This document shows positions 44,036 to 52,415 of a stretch of 64,000 bases of DNA, in pieces. A model generated the notes under the pieces. The model had not been told where the DNA came from, did no database searches, and was given only the letters and a program-made list of their open reading frames with translations. This DNA comes from Epsilonproteobacteria bacterium tcs-49 (GTDB lineage Bacteria > Campylobacterota > Campylobacteria > Campylobacterales > Sulfurovaceae): contig LLYS01000005.1 in the NCBI GenBank assembly GCA_002049495.1, forward strand, positions 62,001 through 126,000. The letters are read 5' to 3'. The position numbers and the translations under genes were made by a program. Position 1 is the first letter of the stretch. Each line of letters opens with the position of its first letter.

Positions 44036-45334
44036 ATGCTTCGATTTGCACCCTCCCCCACCGGGGATATGCATATTGGAAACCTCCGGGTTGCCATCTT
44101 CAACTACATTTTAGCAAAGCAGCAAAACAAGGATTTTATCGTCCGCATCGAGGATACGGACAGGGAAAGAAATATCGAGGACAAGGATCAAGAGATCCTG
44201 GCGATTTTGCAAAAGTTCGGCATCAACGACGACCAGCTTTACTATCAGAGCAAAAACCTGCATATCCACCAGCACATGGCGATCAAGCTCGTAGAGCAGA
44301 AAAAAGCGTTTGCGTGTTTCTGTTCCGAGCAGGAGCTTGAAGCCCAGCGCGAATTGGCGAAGAAAAACAAAAAGGCGTACCGCTACAGCGGCAAGTGCGA
44401 ATTTTTAACGCAGCAAGAGGTGCTTAAAAGCGATAAAAAGTACGTTATCCGCTTGAAAAAACCCGAAAGCGATATCACCTTTGAGGATGCGATTAAAGGG
44501 GAGCAAAGCATGAGCCCCGGCGAAGTGGACAGCTTCGTCATCCTCCGAGCCGACGGGACGCCGACGTACAACTTCGCCTGCGCCGTCGATGATATGATCC
44601 ACGGGGTCAGTTTCGTGTGCAGGGGCGAAGACCACACCAGCAACACGCCCAAACAGATCCATATCCGCAATATGCTCGATTATGAGAAATCGATCCGCTA
44701 CGCGCACCTGCCCATCATCCTCAATACCGAAGGCAAAAAGATGAGCAAACGCGACGACGCCTCCAGCGTCAAATGGCTGCTTAGCGAAGGCTTCCTGCCC
44801 GATGCGATCATCAACTACCTGGTACAGCTGGGCAATAAAACCCCCAAAGAGATCTTTGATCTGCATGAAGCGATCGAGTGGTTCAAACTCGAAAACGTTT
44901 CCAAAGCCCCCGCGAAGTTCGATCTGGACAAACTGCGCTTTTTAAACCGCGCGCATATCAACCGTACCGACGACCGGACCCTTTCGAAATATTTCGGCTT
45001 TGCCGATGAGCAAGTGGGCAAGCTGGCAAAACTCTATACCGAGGAAGCCAGCACCCTCAAAGAGATCGATGAAAAGATCGTATCGATCTTTCGGCCGAAG
45101 AATTTTGACAACGAGTTTGGCGAGCAGATGAAGATTTTGCAGCAAGTGATTCTGGATGCGCCGATGTTTGACGCTTTTGACGCCTTTAAAAAGCATTTGA
45201 TGGAAAAAAGCGGGTTAAAGGGTAAAAACTTTTTCAAACCCCTGCGCCTGCTTTTGACCAACAAACCAAACGGCCCCGAAGTGGCTGATGTATACGACTT
45301 GATCAAAGGCTACATTACGCAGATCGTACGCTAA
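44036..45334 (+). CDS. gltX2: Glutamyl-tRNA synthetase (second copy)
   Basis: A 432-residue class I synthetase. HIGH is HIGN in FAPSPTGDMHIGNLRVAIFNY, and KMSKS is KMSKRDDASSVKWLL near 234-248. It is shorter than the first copy at 4217 and clearly divergent from it. In Helicobacter pylori the second enzyme (GluRS2) mischarges tRNA-Gln specifically, and GatCAB corrects it. No glutaminyl-tRNA synthetase is in the window. Which of the two copies here is the tRNA-Gln enzyme is not settled by sequence reading alone. Confidence 0.93.
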   Translation: MLRFAPSPTGDMHIGNLRVAIFNYILAKQQNKDFIVRIEDTDRERNIEDKDQEILAILQKFGINDDQLYYQSKNLHIHQHMAIKLVEQKKAFACFCSEQELEAQRELAKKNKKAYRYSGKCEFLTQQEVLKSDKKYVIRLKKPESDITFEDAIKGEQSMSPGEVDSFVILRADGTPTYNFACAVDDMIHGVSFVCRGEDHTSNTPKQIHIRNMLDYEKSIRYAHLPIILNTEGKKMSKRDDASSVKWLLSEGFLPDAIINYLVQLGNKTPKEIFDLHEAIEWFKLENVSKAPAKFDLDKLRFLNRAHINRTDDRTLSKYFGFADEQVGKLAKLYTEEASTLKEIDEKIVSIFRPKNFDNEFGEQMKILQQVILDAPMFDAFDAFKKHLMEKSGLKGKNFFKPLRLLLTNKPNGPEVADVYDLIKGYITQIVR

Positions 45335-45338
45335 CGCT

Positions 45339-45872
45339 TCAGTGTGCCAGCGTCACGGCGTAGGGAACGCTTACCCCGTGGGCGCGCAGCACCTTTTTTG
45401 CTTCCAGCAGCGTCGTGGCTGTGGTGTAGATATCATCAACGAGAACGACGCTTTCTATCCCCTCTCCCCTGTAGATAAAATCCCTGGGATTGTTCCTGCG
45501 AAACGCCAGGCTTTTCCCCGAATACCGTACGTCGTTTCGTGCCTGCAAAAGGTTGTAGCGGGTATGGCGCGCCAAATGTTTGGCGATGATCGCGCCGTGG
45601 CTGTAGCCGCTTTTGACGCTGTGGTCCACGGGCAGCGCGGTAAAGGGGATGCGAAACTCCCGTGCCGTCAGTTGTGCCAAGCGGTGGAAGATGCGGTGGC
45701 CAAGGGGGGTGTGTTTGGTCGTCAGCAGCGGTTTAATATCGTCGTAGCGGTAGAAGTGGATGATTTCAAGCCCCTCTGCGGATCTGCATGTCCGTCTCGG
45801 GATTAAAAACTCTTTTTCACACGCTTTGCACGTGATCTGCCAAGAAAACCTCCCGCAGATCACGCAGCGCAT
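45339..45872 (-). CDS. ComF-family phosphoribosyltransferase-like protein
   Basis: A 177-residue protein with an N-terminal Cys4 cluster (C3, C6, C15, C18), probably zinc, and a type I PRTase fold. The PRPP-binding motif is ESVVLVDDIYTTATTLLEAKKVL near 139-161. ComF proteins help DNA uptake in competent bacteria, but the biochemical reaction is unknown. Its start abuts the lepA stop and it converges with gltX2. Confidence 0.85.
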   Translation of the reverse strand: MRCVICGRFSWQITCKACEKEFLIPRRTCRSAEGLEIIHFYRYDDIKPLLTTKHTPLGHRIFHRLAQLTAREFRIPFTALPVDHSVKSGYSHGAIIAKHLARHTRYNLLQARNDVRYSGKSLAFRRNNPRDFIYRGEGIESVVLVDDIYTTATTLLEAKKVLRAHGVSVPYAVTLAH

Positions 45873-47668
45873 CAGTCGATCTTGAGGACGCTTAAGAACG
45901 CTTCCTGGGGCAGTTCGACGCTGCCGACGGATTTCATCCGCTTCTTGCCCTCTTTTTGCTTCTCAAGCAGTTTTCTTTTCCGGCTGATATCCCCGCCGTA
46001 ACATTTCGCCGTTACGTTTTTACGCATGGCGCTGATCTTTGTCGCGGAGATGATCTTATTGCCCAGGCTTGCCTGGATGGAGACTTCAAAGAGTTGTCTT
46101 GGGACGATCTCTTTCATCTTCGCTACCAGATCCTTGCCCCGGCTGTAGGCTTTGTCTTTGGGGACGATGATACTTAGTGCGTCCACGTCCTCGCCCGCGA
46201 CTTTGAGATCGAGCTTCACCAGATCGCCTTCGCGGTATTCGATCATTTCATAATCAAAACTGGCGTAGCCTTTTGTCGCGCTTTTGAGTTTATCGTAAAA
46301 ATCGGTAACGATTTCACTCATGGGCACGGCGTAGACAAGCATCACCCGATCCTCGTTGAGGTAATCCATCTTCTCCTGGATACCGCGGCGGTTGTTGAGC
46401 ATGGTGATGATGTTGCCCACAAACTCGTTCGGTGTCAGAATTGTCGCCCTGACGTAGGGTTCCTCGATCACGTCGATCTTTTGCGGATCGGGCATCTGGG
46501 AGGGGTTTTCCACCTTCAGGTGCGTTCCGTCGGTCAGATGCACATGGTACACCACCGTCGGGGCGGTGGCGATCAGATCGATATTGTACTCTCTCTCCAA
46601 CCGCTCCTTGACCACCTCCATATGCAGCATCCCCAAAAAGCCCACACGGAAGCCAAAGCCAAGGGCCGCGGAGGTTTCGGGCTCGTACTGCAAACTGGCG
46701 TCGTTGAGTTTGAGCTTATCCAGCGCATCTCGCAGATCTTCGAAGCGGTCGGTTTCGATGGGGTAGATCCCCGCAAATACAAAGGGTTTGACCTCTTCAT
46801 ACCCCGCGATGGGCTCTTTTGCCGGATCGTTTGCCAGGGTCATGGTATCGCCCACGGCCAAGTCGGAAACGCTTTTTAACCCTAAAACCACGATCCCCAC
46901 TTCCCCGACGCCGATGGCGTTTGTATCTACCGGCTTGACCGGGTGGGGGTACATGATATTGTTGACTTCGTGCTTTTTGCCGGTGTTCATGATAAGGATA
47001 TTGTCGCCTTTTTTGATCTCTCCGTCAAAAACACGCACCAGCGCCAGCGCGCCCAGATAGTTGTCAAACCAGCTGTCATAGATCATCGCTTTGACTTCGC
47101 CCTCGTTTTTCGACTCGGGGGCGGGAACGCGCTCGATAATCGCGTCGATAAGCTCCTTGATCCCAAGACCGCTTTTTGCGCTGACGTGCAGCGCGTCGGT
47201 GCAGTCTAAACCGATACTCTCCTCGATCTCTTCGGCTACCCGGTCCGCATCGGCCGCGGGCAGGTCGATCTTGTTAAGCACCGGGATAATCTCCAAATCG
47301 TTATCCAGCGCCATGTAAACGTTGGCGATGGTTTGCGCCTCGACGCCCTGACTGGCGTCCACGACCAAAAGCGCGCCTTCGCACGCGGCCAGGGAGCGGC
47401 TCACTTCGTAGCTAAAATCCACGTGCCCCGGGGTATCGATCAGATTGATCACGTACTCCTGCCCCTCTTTGACGTAGTTTAGCCGCACGCTCTGGGCTTT
47501 GATGGTGATGCCGCGCTCCTTTTCGATATCCATGGTATCCATCATCTGCGCACTGAGTTCGCGGTCGCTGACGGCGTTGCACTCTTGAATGATCCGATCG
47601 GCCAGGGTGCTTTTGCCGTGGTCGATATGGGCGATAATTGAAAAGTTTCTGATGTTTTGACTATTCAC
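45872..47668 (-). CDS. lepA: LepA (EF4), ribosomal back-translocase GTPase
   Basis: A 598-residue translational GTPase. G1 is AHIDHGKST near 13-21, G2 ERGITIK, G3 DTPGHVDF, G4 NKID and G5 SAKSG. Domain II, EF-G III/V-like regions and the unique LepA C-terminal domain ([20 protein letters not shown]) follow. EF4 acts on stalled or mispositioned ribosomes and in biogenesis. Length is normal. Confidence 0.97.
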   Translation of the reverse strand: MNSQNIRNFSIIAHIDHGKSTLADRIIQECNAVSDRELSAQMMDTMDIEKERGITIKAQSVRLNYVKEGQEYVINLIDTPGHVDFSYEVSRSLAACEGALLVVDASQGVEAQTIANVYMALDNDLEIIPVLNKIDLPAADADRVAEEIEESIGLDCTDALHVSAKSGLGIKELIDAIIERVPAPESKNEGEVKAMIYDSWFDNYLGALALVRVFDGEIKKGDNILIMNTGKKHEVNNIMYPHPVKPVDTNAIGVGEVGIVVLGLKSVSDLAVGDTMTLANDPAKEPIAGYEEVKPFVFAGIYPIETDRFEDLRDALDKLKLNDASLQYEPETSAALGFGFRVGFLGMLHMEVVKERLEREYNIDLIATAPTVVYHVHLTDGTHLKVENPSQMPDPQKIDVIEEPYVRATILTPNEFVGNIITMLNNRRGIQEKMDYLNEDRVMLVYAVPMSEIVTDFYDKLKSATKGYASFDYEMIEYREGDLVKLDLKVAGEDVDALSIIVPKDKAYSRGKDLVAKMKEIVPRQLFEVSIQASLGNKIISATKISAMRKNVTAKCYGGDISRKRKLLEKQKEGKKRMKSVGSVELPQEAFLSVLKID

Positions 47669-47709
47669 TACTGTGCATCTCCTTATGTTTATGCCTTGTT
47701 TTGAGAGTC

Positions 47710-47723
47710 GCCCCGGAAGGGGC
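47710..47723. terminator. GC-rich hairpin between prs and lepA
   Basis: GCCCC-GGAA-GGGGC forms a perfect five-pair stem with a four-base loop, 19 bases after the prs stop on the minus strand. No strong T tract follows on that strand, so it may attenuate rather than stop transcription into lepA. Confidence 0.4.
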
Positions 47724-47742
47724 TTTGAATGAGTGGAGCTGT

Positions 47743-48681
47743 TTAGCTAAAGAGCGAGTTGACACTTTCGTTGTGGTACACTCTGCGGATCACTTCCCCA
47801 AAGATCGGGGCGACGGAAAGTACCTTGATCTTTTCGCAATCCTGGCACTCTTTTGTTAACGGGATCGTATCTGAAACCACAAGCTCGTCCAAAACACTGT
47901 CTTTGATGCGCTCATATGCCGGACCGCTGAGTACGGGGTGCGTCGCACACGCCATTACGGAGTTTGCCCCTTTTTCCTTGAGCACTTTCGCGGCTTTGAC
48001 CATGGTCCCGGCGGTATCGATCATATCATCGACCAAAATCACGTCCTTACCCTCGACGTTACCGATGATGTTCATCACTTCGGAAGTGTTGGCTTGTTCA
48101 CGCTTTTTATCGACGATCACCATCTCCGTTCCCAGGCGCTCGGCAAAATATCTGGCTCTGGCGACCCCGCCGATATCGGGACTGGCAATGATGGGATCGG
48201 GAAGTTTTTTATTTTTGAGATAGTTTGCAAAAAGCATAGCGCCGTAAAGGTTGTCGACGGGGATGTCGAAAAAGCCCTGAATCTGGCCGGCGTGCAGATC
48301 CATCGTCACGACCCGGTCTACGCCCGCTTTTTCGATCAGGTCAGAAACCAGTTTGGCGGTAATCGGTACTCTGGGTGCGGCTTTTCTATCCTGTCTTGCG
48401 TAACCGAAATAGGGAACGACGGCGGTGATGGAGCTGGCGCTGCTTCTTCGAAGCGCGTCGGTCATGATCAAAAGTTCCATCAGGTTGTCGTTTGCGGGAG
48501 CACAGGTGGGCTGGATGATAAATACGTCGCGTCCGCGCACGCTTTCACTGATCTGGACACTGATCTCTCCGTCGCTGAACTTGCTGACCTTTGCCTTGCT
48601 CAGGGGCATATCCAGCGCTTTGGCGATATCTTCGGCCAACTCTTCGTTTGCGGTACCTGCAAATACCTTATATCCTCTCAT
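47743..48681 (-). CDS. prs: Ribose-phosphate pyrophosphokinase
   Basis: Prs makes PRPP for nucleotide, histidine, tryptophan and NAD synthesis. The ATG at 48681 follows AGGAGAGAG; a longer in-frame start (48720) is unlikely. The 312-residue protein shows [60 protein letters not shown] and the PRPP loop [15 protein letters not shown]. Length and motifs are typical of class I. Confidence 0.96.
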   Translation of the reverse strand: MRGYKVFAGTANEELAEDIAKALDMPLSKAKVSKFSDGEISVQISESVRGRDVFIIQPTCAPANDNLMELLIMTDALRRSSASSITAVVPYFGYARQDRKAAPRVPITAKLVSDLIEKAGVDRVVTMDLHAGQIQGFFDIPVDNLYGAMLFANYLKNKKLPDPIIASPDIGGVARARYFAERLGTEMVIVDKKREQANTSEVMNIIGNVEGKDVILVDDMIDTAGTMVKAAKVLKEKGANSVMACATHPVLSGPAYERIKDSVLDELVVSDTIPLTKECQDCEKIKVLSVAPIFGEVIRRVYHNESVNSLFS

Positions 48682-48785
48682 TCTCTCTCCTGTTTTCTCT
48701 CGTCTAAAATTTTTTCGCAATTTTATAGTAATAAAGCAAAAAAAGCAAAAGGTCTTTCAAACTAGATTGTAACTCTTTGATTGTC

Positions 48786-50606
48786 TTAATACTTGTTCGT
48801 ATCCTTGCTTTTTTGCGTATAGCGCACAACCTTGTTCCGTCCCGATTCCTTGGCTTCATACAGCGCCATATCCGCGTATTTGATACATTTCCACGCCGTA
48901 TCGCCGTCTGTGGGGTAGTATGACGCGCCCACCGAACAGGTTTTGGTAAAGGATTCCTGCCCCACTTCGATCACCTTTTTCTCAAAGCGCGTACGGATCT
49001 TTTCGGCGATTTTCATCATCCCCTCTTCGGTGGTGTTATACAGCAGTACCACGAACTCTTCGCCGCCAAAGCGGATAGCCAGATCCGATTCGCGGATCGA
49101 ATCCATGATGACGTGGGCGATGACGCGGATCGCTTCGTCCCCTACGTCGTGGCCGTAGGTATCGTTGACCATTTTAAAGTAATCGATATCGACCATCAAA
49201 AAGCCGTAGGTGATGTTGTTGCGTTTTGCCTGGGCGAAACTTTTGGTGATATACTCTTCCAAAAACTTGCGGTTGTACATCTTGGTCAGTTGATCGGTAC
49301 GCGCCGATTCGTGCAGTACCTGCAACAGTTTCTTACTCACAAACTCCGGACGGGACGCGTTGATGTAATCTTCGATGGAGTGCAGATGCTTCTTTACCCG
49401 CTCATGTTCCTCCATCGTTTCGGAGACGATGGAGATGATAAAATCCAGGTCGTTGGAGATGGAGTAGGGAATACACAGATGCTCCAAATCCTTCGCTTCA
49501 AAGGAGTCGCATACGTTTTCAAACTGGCACGAATCCACCAAAGTATTGGTTCTGTCGGCGCGGCACCCGTTTTCCTCGGCTTTGCAGTAGCTTTTGCCCT
49601 CGGCATACACGACCTTGGTCTCCTTATTAGTCGTATCGGCTTCGATAAATTTAAAGTTGCTCAAGCCGAACTTGTTGCGCAGTACCGTCGCCAAACGCTC
49701 GTAAACCACTTCGATGGATTCGTCGCGTTCGATAATTTGGCGGTATTTGTAGATATCGCTGAGTTGATCGACCGTTTCGTTGACCTCTTCGAGGGGATCT
49801 TTTTTCTTCTCTTTCTGGGTGAGGAAGATATCGATCTTACTTTCGATACTGTCAAGGACCACCTGCAGCTTTTTCATCAGCGAATTCACCCACTCCGCAA
49901 GTTCTCTGGTCTCTTTTGAGGAGGTCTGGGTTACCCGCTGGCTGTAATCGCCGTTGCTCGCCGATTGCATCACCGCCTTGATATTTTCAAAGATATCCAC
50001 GTAGGGTTTGAGCAGGAAGTGGATAATCAGCTGGATCAGCATAAAACTGATCATGGAAATGATCACGACGTTTTCGATGGTTTCGATACCGATATTTTTG
50101 GAATTACTCATATCCAGTACGACCGTTACCGCCCCCAGAGTATCACCGGGTTTTGCCTGGTGGCACTGCAGGCAGTTGAGCTCCCCCTCCTCGGTGGCGA
50201 TATAGGGAATGGTCAAACGGAAGGTACTGGAGGTGAGGTTATCGTTGATAACGGCTTTTTCCTTTCCCGCTCGCAAAACATGCTTATCGACTTTGTCTCT
50301 GGGGATCTCGTTGTTAAAGCCCTTGCCGTACTGCTCGATCACGCTTTGGGCCCTGATCACCCAAAGGTCTTTCAAGTTCTCCGTCTGCTCGATGTTACTC
50401 AGGAAAAACTCCCTGTTATCCATCACGCCGCTGACCATATGCGCGGTCAAGCCGTCCTTGACCATCTTGGCGGTAAGCCTGGCTTTATCCTCGGCGTTTT
50501 TAAGCCCCACTTCCCGCAGGTTCAGACTAAAGATCGAAATAATCGCTATAAACAGCGCTATAAAAACGACTGTCAGGATCAGGGTTGTTTTCTGTTTTGC
50601 GTTCAT
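48786..50606 (-). CDS. Membrane diguanylate cyclase with periplasmic c-type haem motif
   Basis: A 606-residue sensor. Membrane helices at about 8-28 and 180-198 enclose a periplasmic domain with CLQCH at 145-149, a c-type haem site in a DUF3365/Tll0287-like setting. A HAMP-like region (about 200-250), a coiled linker and a GAF-sized domain follow; the latter has five close cysteines (341, 348, 360, 366, 378). The C-terminal cyclase domain has intact GGEEF at 514-518 and an inhibitory I-site RESD at 505-508. It likely adjusts c-di-GMP to redox state or a gas; the ligand is unknown. It abuts glmS. Confidence 0.88.
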   Translation of the reverse strand: MNAKQKTTLILTVVFIALFIAIISIFSLNLREVGLKNAEDKARLTAKMVKDGLTAHMVSGVMDNREFFLSNIEQTENLKDLWVIRAQSVIEQYGKGFNNEIPRDKVDKHVLRAGKEKAVINDNLTSSTFRLTIPYIATEEGELNCLQCHQAKPGDTLGAVTVVLDMSNSKNIGIETIENVVIISMISFMLIQLIIHFLLKPYVDIFENIKAVMQSASNGDYSQRVTQTSSKETRELAEWVNSLMKKLQVVLDSIESKIDIFLTQKEKKKDPLEEVNETVDQLSDIYKYRQIIERDESIEVVYERLATVLRNKFGLSNFKFIEADTTNKETKVVYAEGKSYCKAEENGCRADRTNTLVDSCQFENVCDSFEAKDLEHLCIPYSISNDLDFIISIVSETMEEHERVKKHLHSIEDYINASRPEFVSKKLLQVLHESARTDQLTKMYNRKFLEEYITKSFAQAKRNNITYGFLMVDIDYFKMVNDTYGHDVGDEAIRVIAHVIMDSIRESDLAIRFGGEEFVVLLYNTTEEGMMKIAEKIRTRFEKKVIEVGQESFTKTCSVGASYYPTDGDTAWKCIKYADMALYEAKESGRNKVVRYTQKSKDTNKY

Positions 50607-50609
50607 CGG

Positions 50610-52415
50610 CTACTCCACTGTTACGCTTTTTGCTAAATTTCTGGGCATATCCACATCGTTGCCGAGCCGGATCGCCACCTCCATCGAAAGCAGTTGCAGT
50701 ACCACCATCATTTCAAAATACTCACTCATCACATGGCCGTGCTCATCTATGACAAGAAAATCATCGGCTATGTTATCTAAAATTTCCGGAGCTATGGTCA
50801 AAATCGTCGCATCCCGCGCACTAAGCTCTTCGACGTTGCTTTTCATCTTTTCATATAGTTGCGATTTGGGCATCAGCGCCACGGTAAAGAGTTCACTGTC
50901 AGCCAACGCGATGGGACCGTGTTTCATCTCTCCGGCGGGATACCCCTCTGCATGCAGGTAGCTGATCTCTTTGAGTTTCAATGCCCCCTCCATCGCCAAA
51001 GGATAAAACAGATCGCGTCCGATAAAGAAAAAACCGTGCCCATGCAGATAACGCTTGCTTAAGCGTTTGATCTTTTCATGGTGACGCAGCGCCTCGGCCG
51101 TGACTTTGGGCAGATGACGCAGCGCTTTGAGCTCGGCATCCATATCGCACGCGACCCCGTTTTTGCGGGCAAAAAACAGAGCGCACATCCACAATACCGC
51201 CATCTGTGTCGCAAAGGCTTTGGTACTGGCGACACCCTTTTCGATCCCGGCCCGGGTCAGGATCGTACTGTCACACAATCGCACGATGGAGGAGTTGTCG
51301 ACGTTGCAGACCGCCAGGGTTTGCAAGCCGGCGTTTTTCGCCATTTTGAGCGCTTCGAGCGTATCTGCGGTTTCCCCGCTTTGGCTGATCACGACAAAAA
51401 GCGTGTCGGGGGTCAGGATCGGTTCTTTGTAGCGAAACTCGCTGGCGATCACCACGTCGGTTTTGATTTTGGCGACGTGTTCAAACAGATAGCTGCTTGA
51501 AAGGGCGGCGTGGTAGCTGGTCCCGCAGGCACAGATGGTGATAGCACTGATCCCCTCAAGGTCCATATCCTCCAACTCGTCGATATGCACCCTGTTTTCA
51601 AAGACCCTGCCCATAAGCGTGTCGCTTAAGACATCCCCCTGCTCATAGATCTCTTTTTCCATGAAGAAGCGAAAACCGCCCTTTTGCGCCGAAACCTTGT
51701 CGCCTCTGAGCGCTTTATACTCCAGATCCGAACACCCCTTTTCAAAATCGGTGATGATCGTACCGTTTTCCACTTTGCCGATGCAGTTTTCCTCCAGATA
51801 CGCCACCTCGGTCGCTTTACCCAAAATGGCCGCGTCGCTGGAAGCGAAAAAGATCTCCTGTTTCCCATTGCGTCCAAGCATCAACGGGGAGCCAAAGCGG
51901 GCAAAGTATACCGTTTCGGGCACATCTTTACTCAGCAGCAAAACCGCATACGCCCCTTCAAGGGCGGCTATGGTCGCTTCAAAGGCTTTATCCCCCGTGC
52001 CGAGTTTTTCGAGATTTTTCTCGAAAAGATGAACGATCACTTCGGTATCGGTCTGGCTGACGAATTTGACCCCCTGGGCTTCGAGCTCCTTTTTCAACTC
52101 CACGTAGTTTTCGATGATCCCGTTGTGCACGACGTAGCTGTAGGTCCCGTAGTGGGGGTGGGCGTTGAGTTCGGTGGGTTTGCCGTGGGTCGCCCAGCGG
52201 GTGTGGCCGATACCGATACCGCCGTCTTGGGCATACTCCTTTGCTTTTTGCTCCAGGTTCTTTAACTTTCCTGTAGCTTTGAAACTAGTCACATGGTTCT
52301 GCTCCATGAGCGCAATTCCGGCGGAATCGTACCCCCTGTACTCAAGCTCCTTTAAGCCTGAAAGCAGTTCATCTTTGACGTCCCCTCTGCCGATATACCC
52401 AACTATTCCACACAT
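50610..52415 (-). CDS. glmS: Glucosamine-fructose-6-phosphate aminotransferase
   Basis: GlmS makes glucosamine-6-phosphate, entry to UDP-GlcNAc for peptidoglycan and LPS. The 601-residue protein has the N-terminal nucleophile Cys2 (MCGIVGYIG), the glutaminase segments HTRWATHGKP and HNGIIENY, and two SIS sugar-isomerase domains (CGTSYHAAL, ISQSGETADT) with the C terminus ending PRNLAKSVTVE. It overlaps glnD by 13 bases. Confidence 0.97.
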   Translation of the reverse strand: MCGIVGYIGRGDVKDELLSGLKELEYRGYDSAGIALMEQNHVTSFKATGKLKNLEQKAKEYAQDGGIGIGHTRWATHGKPTELNAHPHYGTYSYVVHNGIIENYVELKKELEAQGVKFVSQTDTEVIVHLFEKNLEKLGTGDKAFEATIAALEGAYAVLLLSKDVPETVYFARFGSPLMLGRNGKQEIFFASSDAAILGKATEVAYLEENCIGKVENGTIITDFEKGCSDLEYKALRGDKVSAQKGGFRFFMEKEIYEQGDVLSDTLMGRVFENRVHIDELEDMDLEGISAITICACGTSYHAALSSSYLFEHVAKIKTDVVIASEFRYKEPILTPDTLFVVISQSGETADTLEALKMAKNAGLQTLAVCNVDNSSIVRLCDSTILTRAGIEKGVASTKAFATQMAVLWMCALFFARKNGVACDMDAELKALRHLPKVTAEALRHHEKIKRLSKRYLHGHGFFFIGRDLFYPLAMEGALKLKEISYLHAEGYPAGEMKHGPIALADSELFTVALMPKSQLYEKMKSNVEELSARDATILTIAPEILDNIADDFLVIDEHGHVMSEYFEMMVVLQLLSMEVAIRLGNDVDMPRNLAKSVTVE

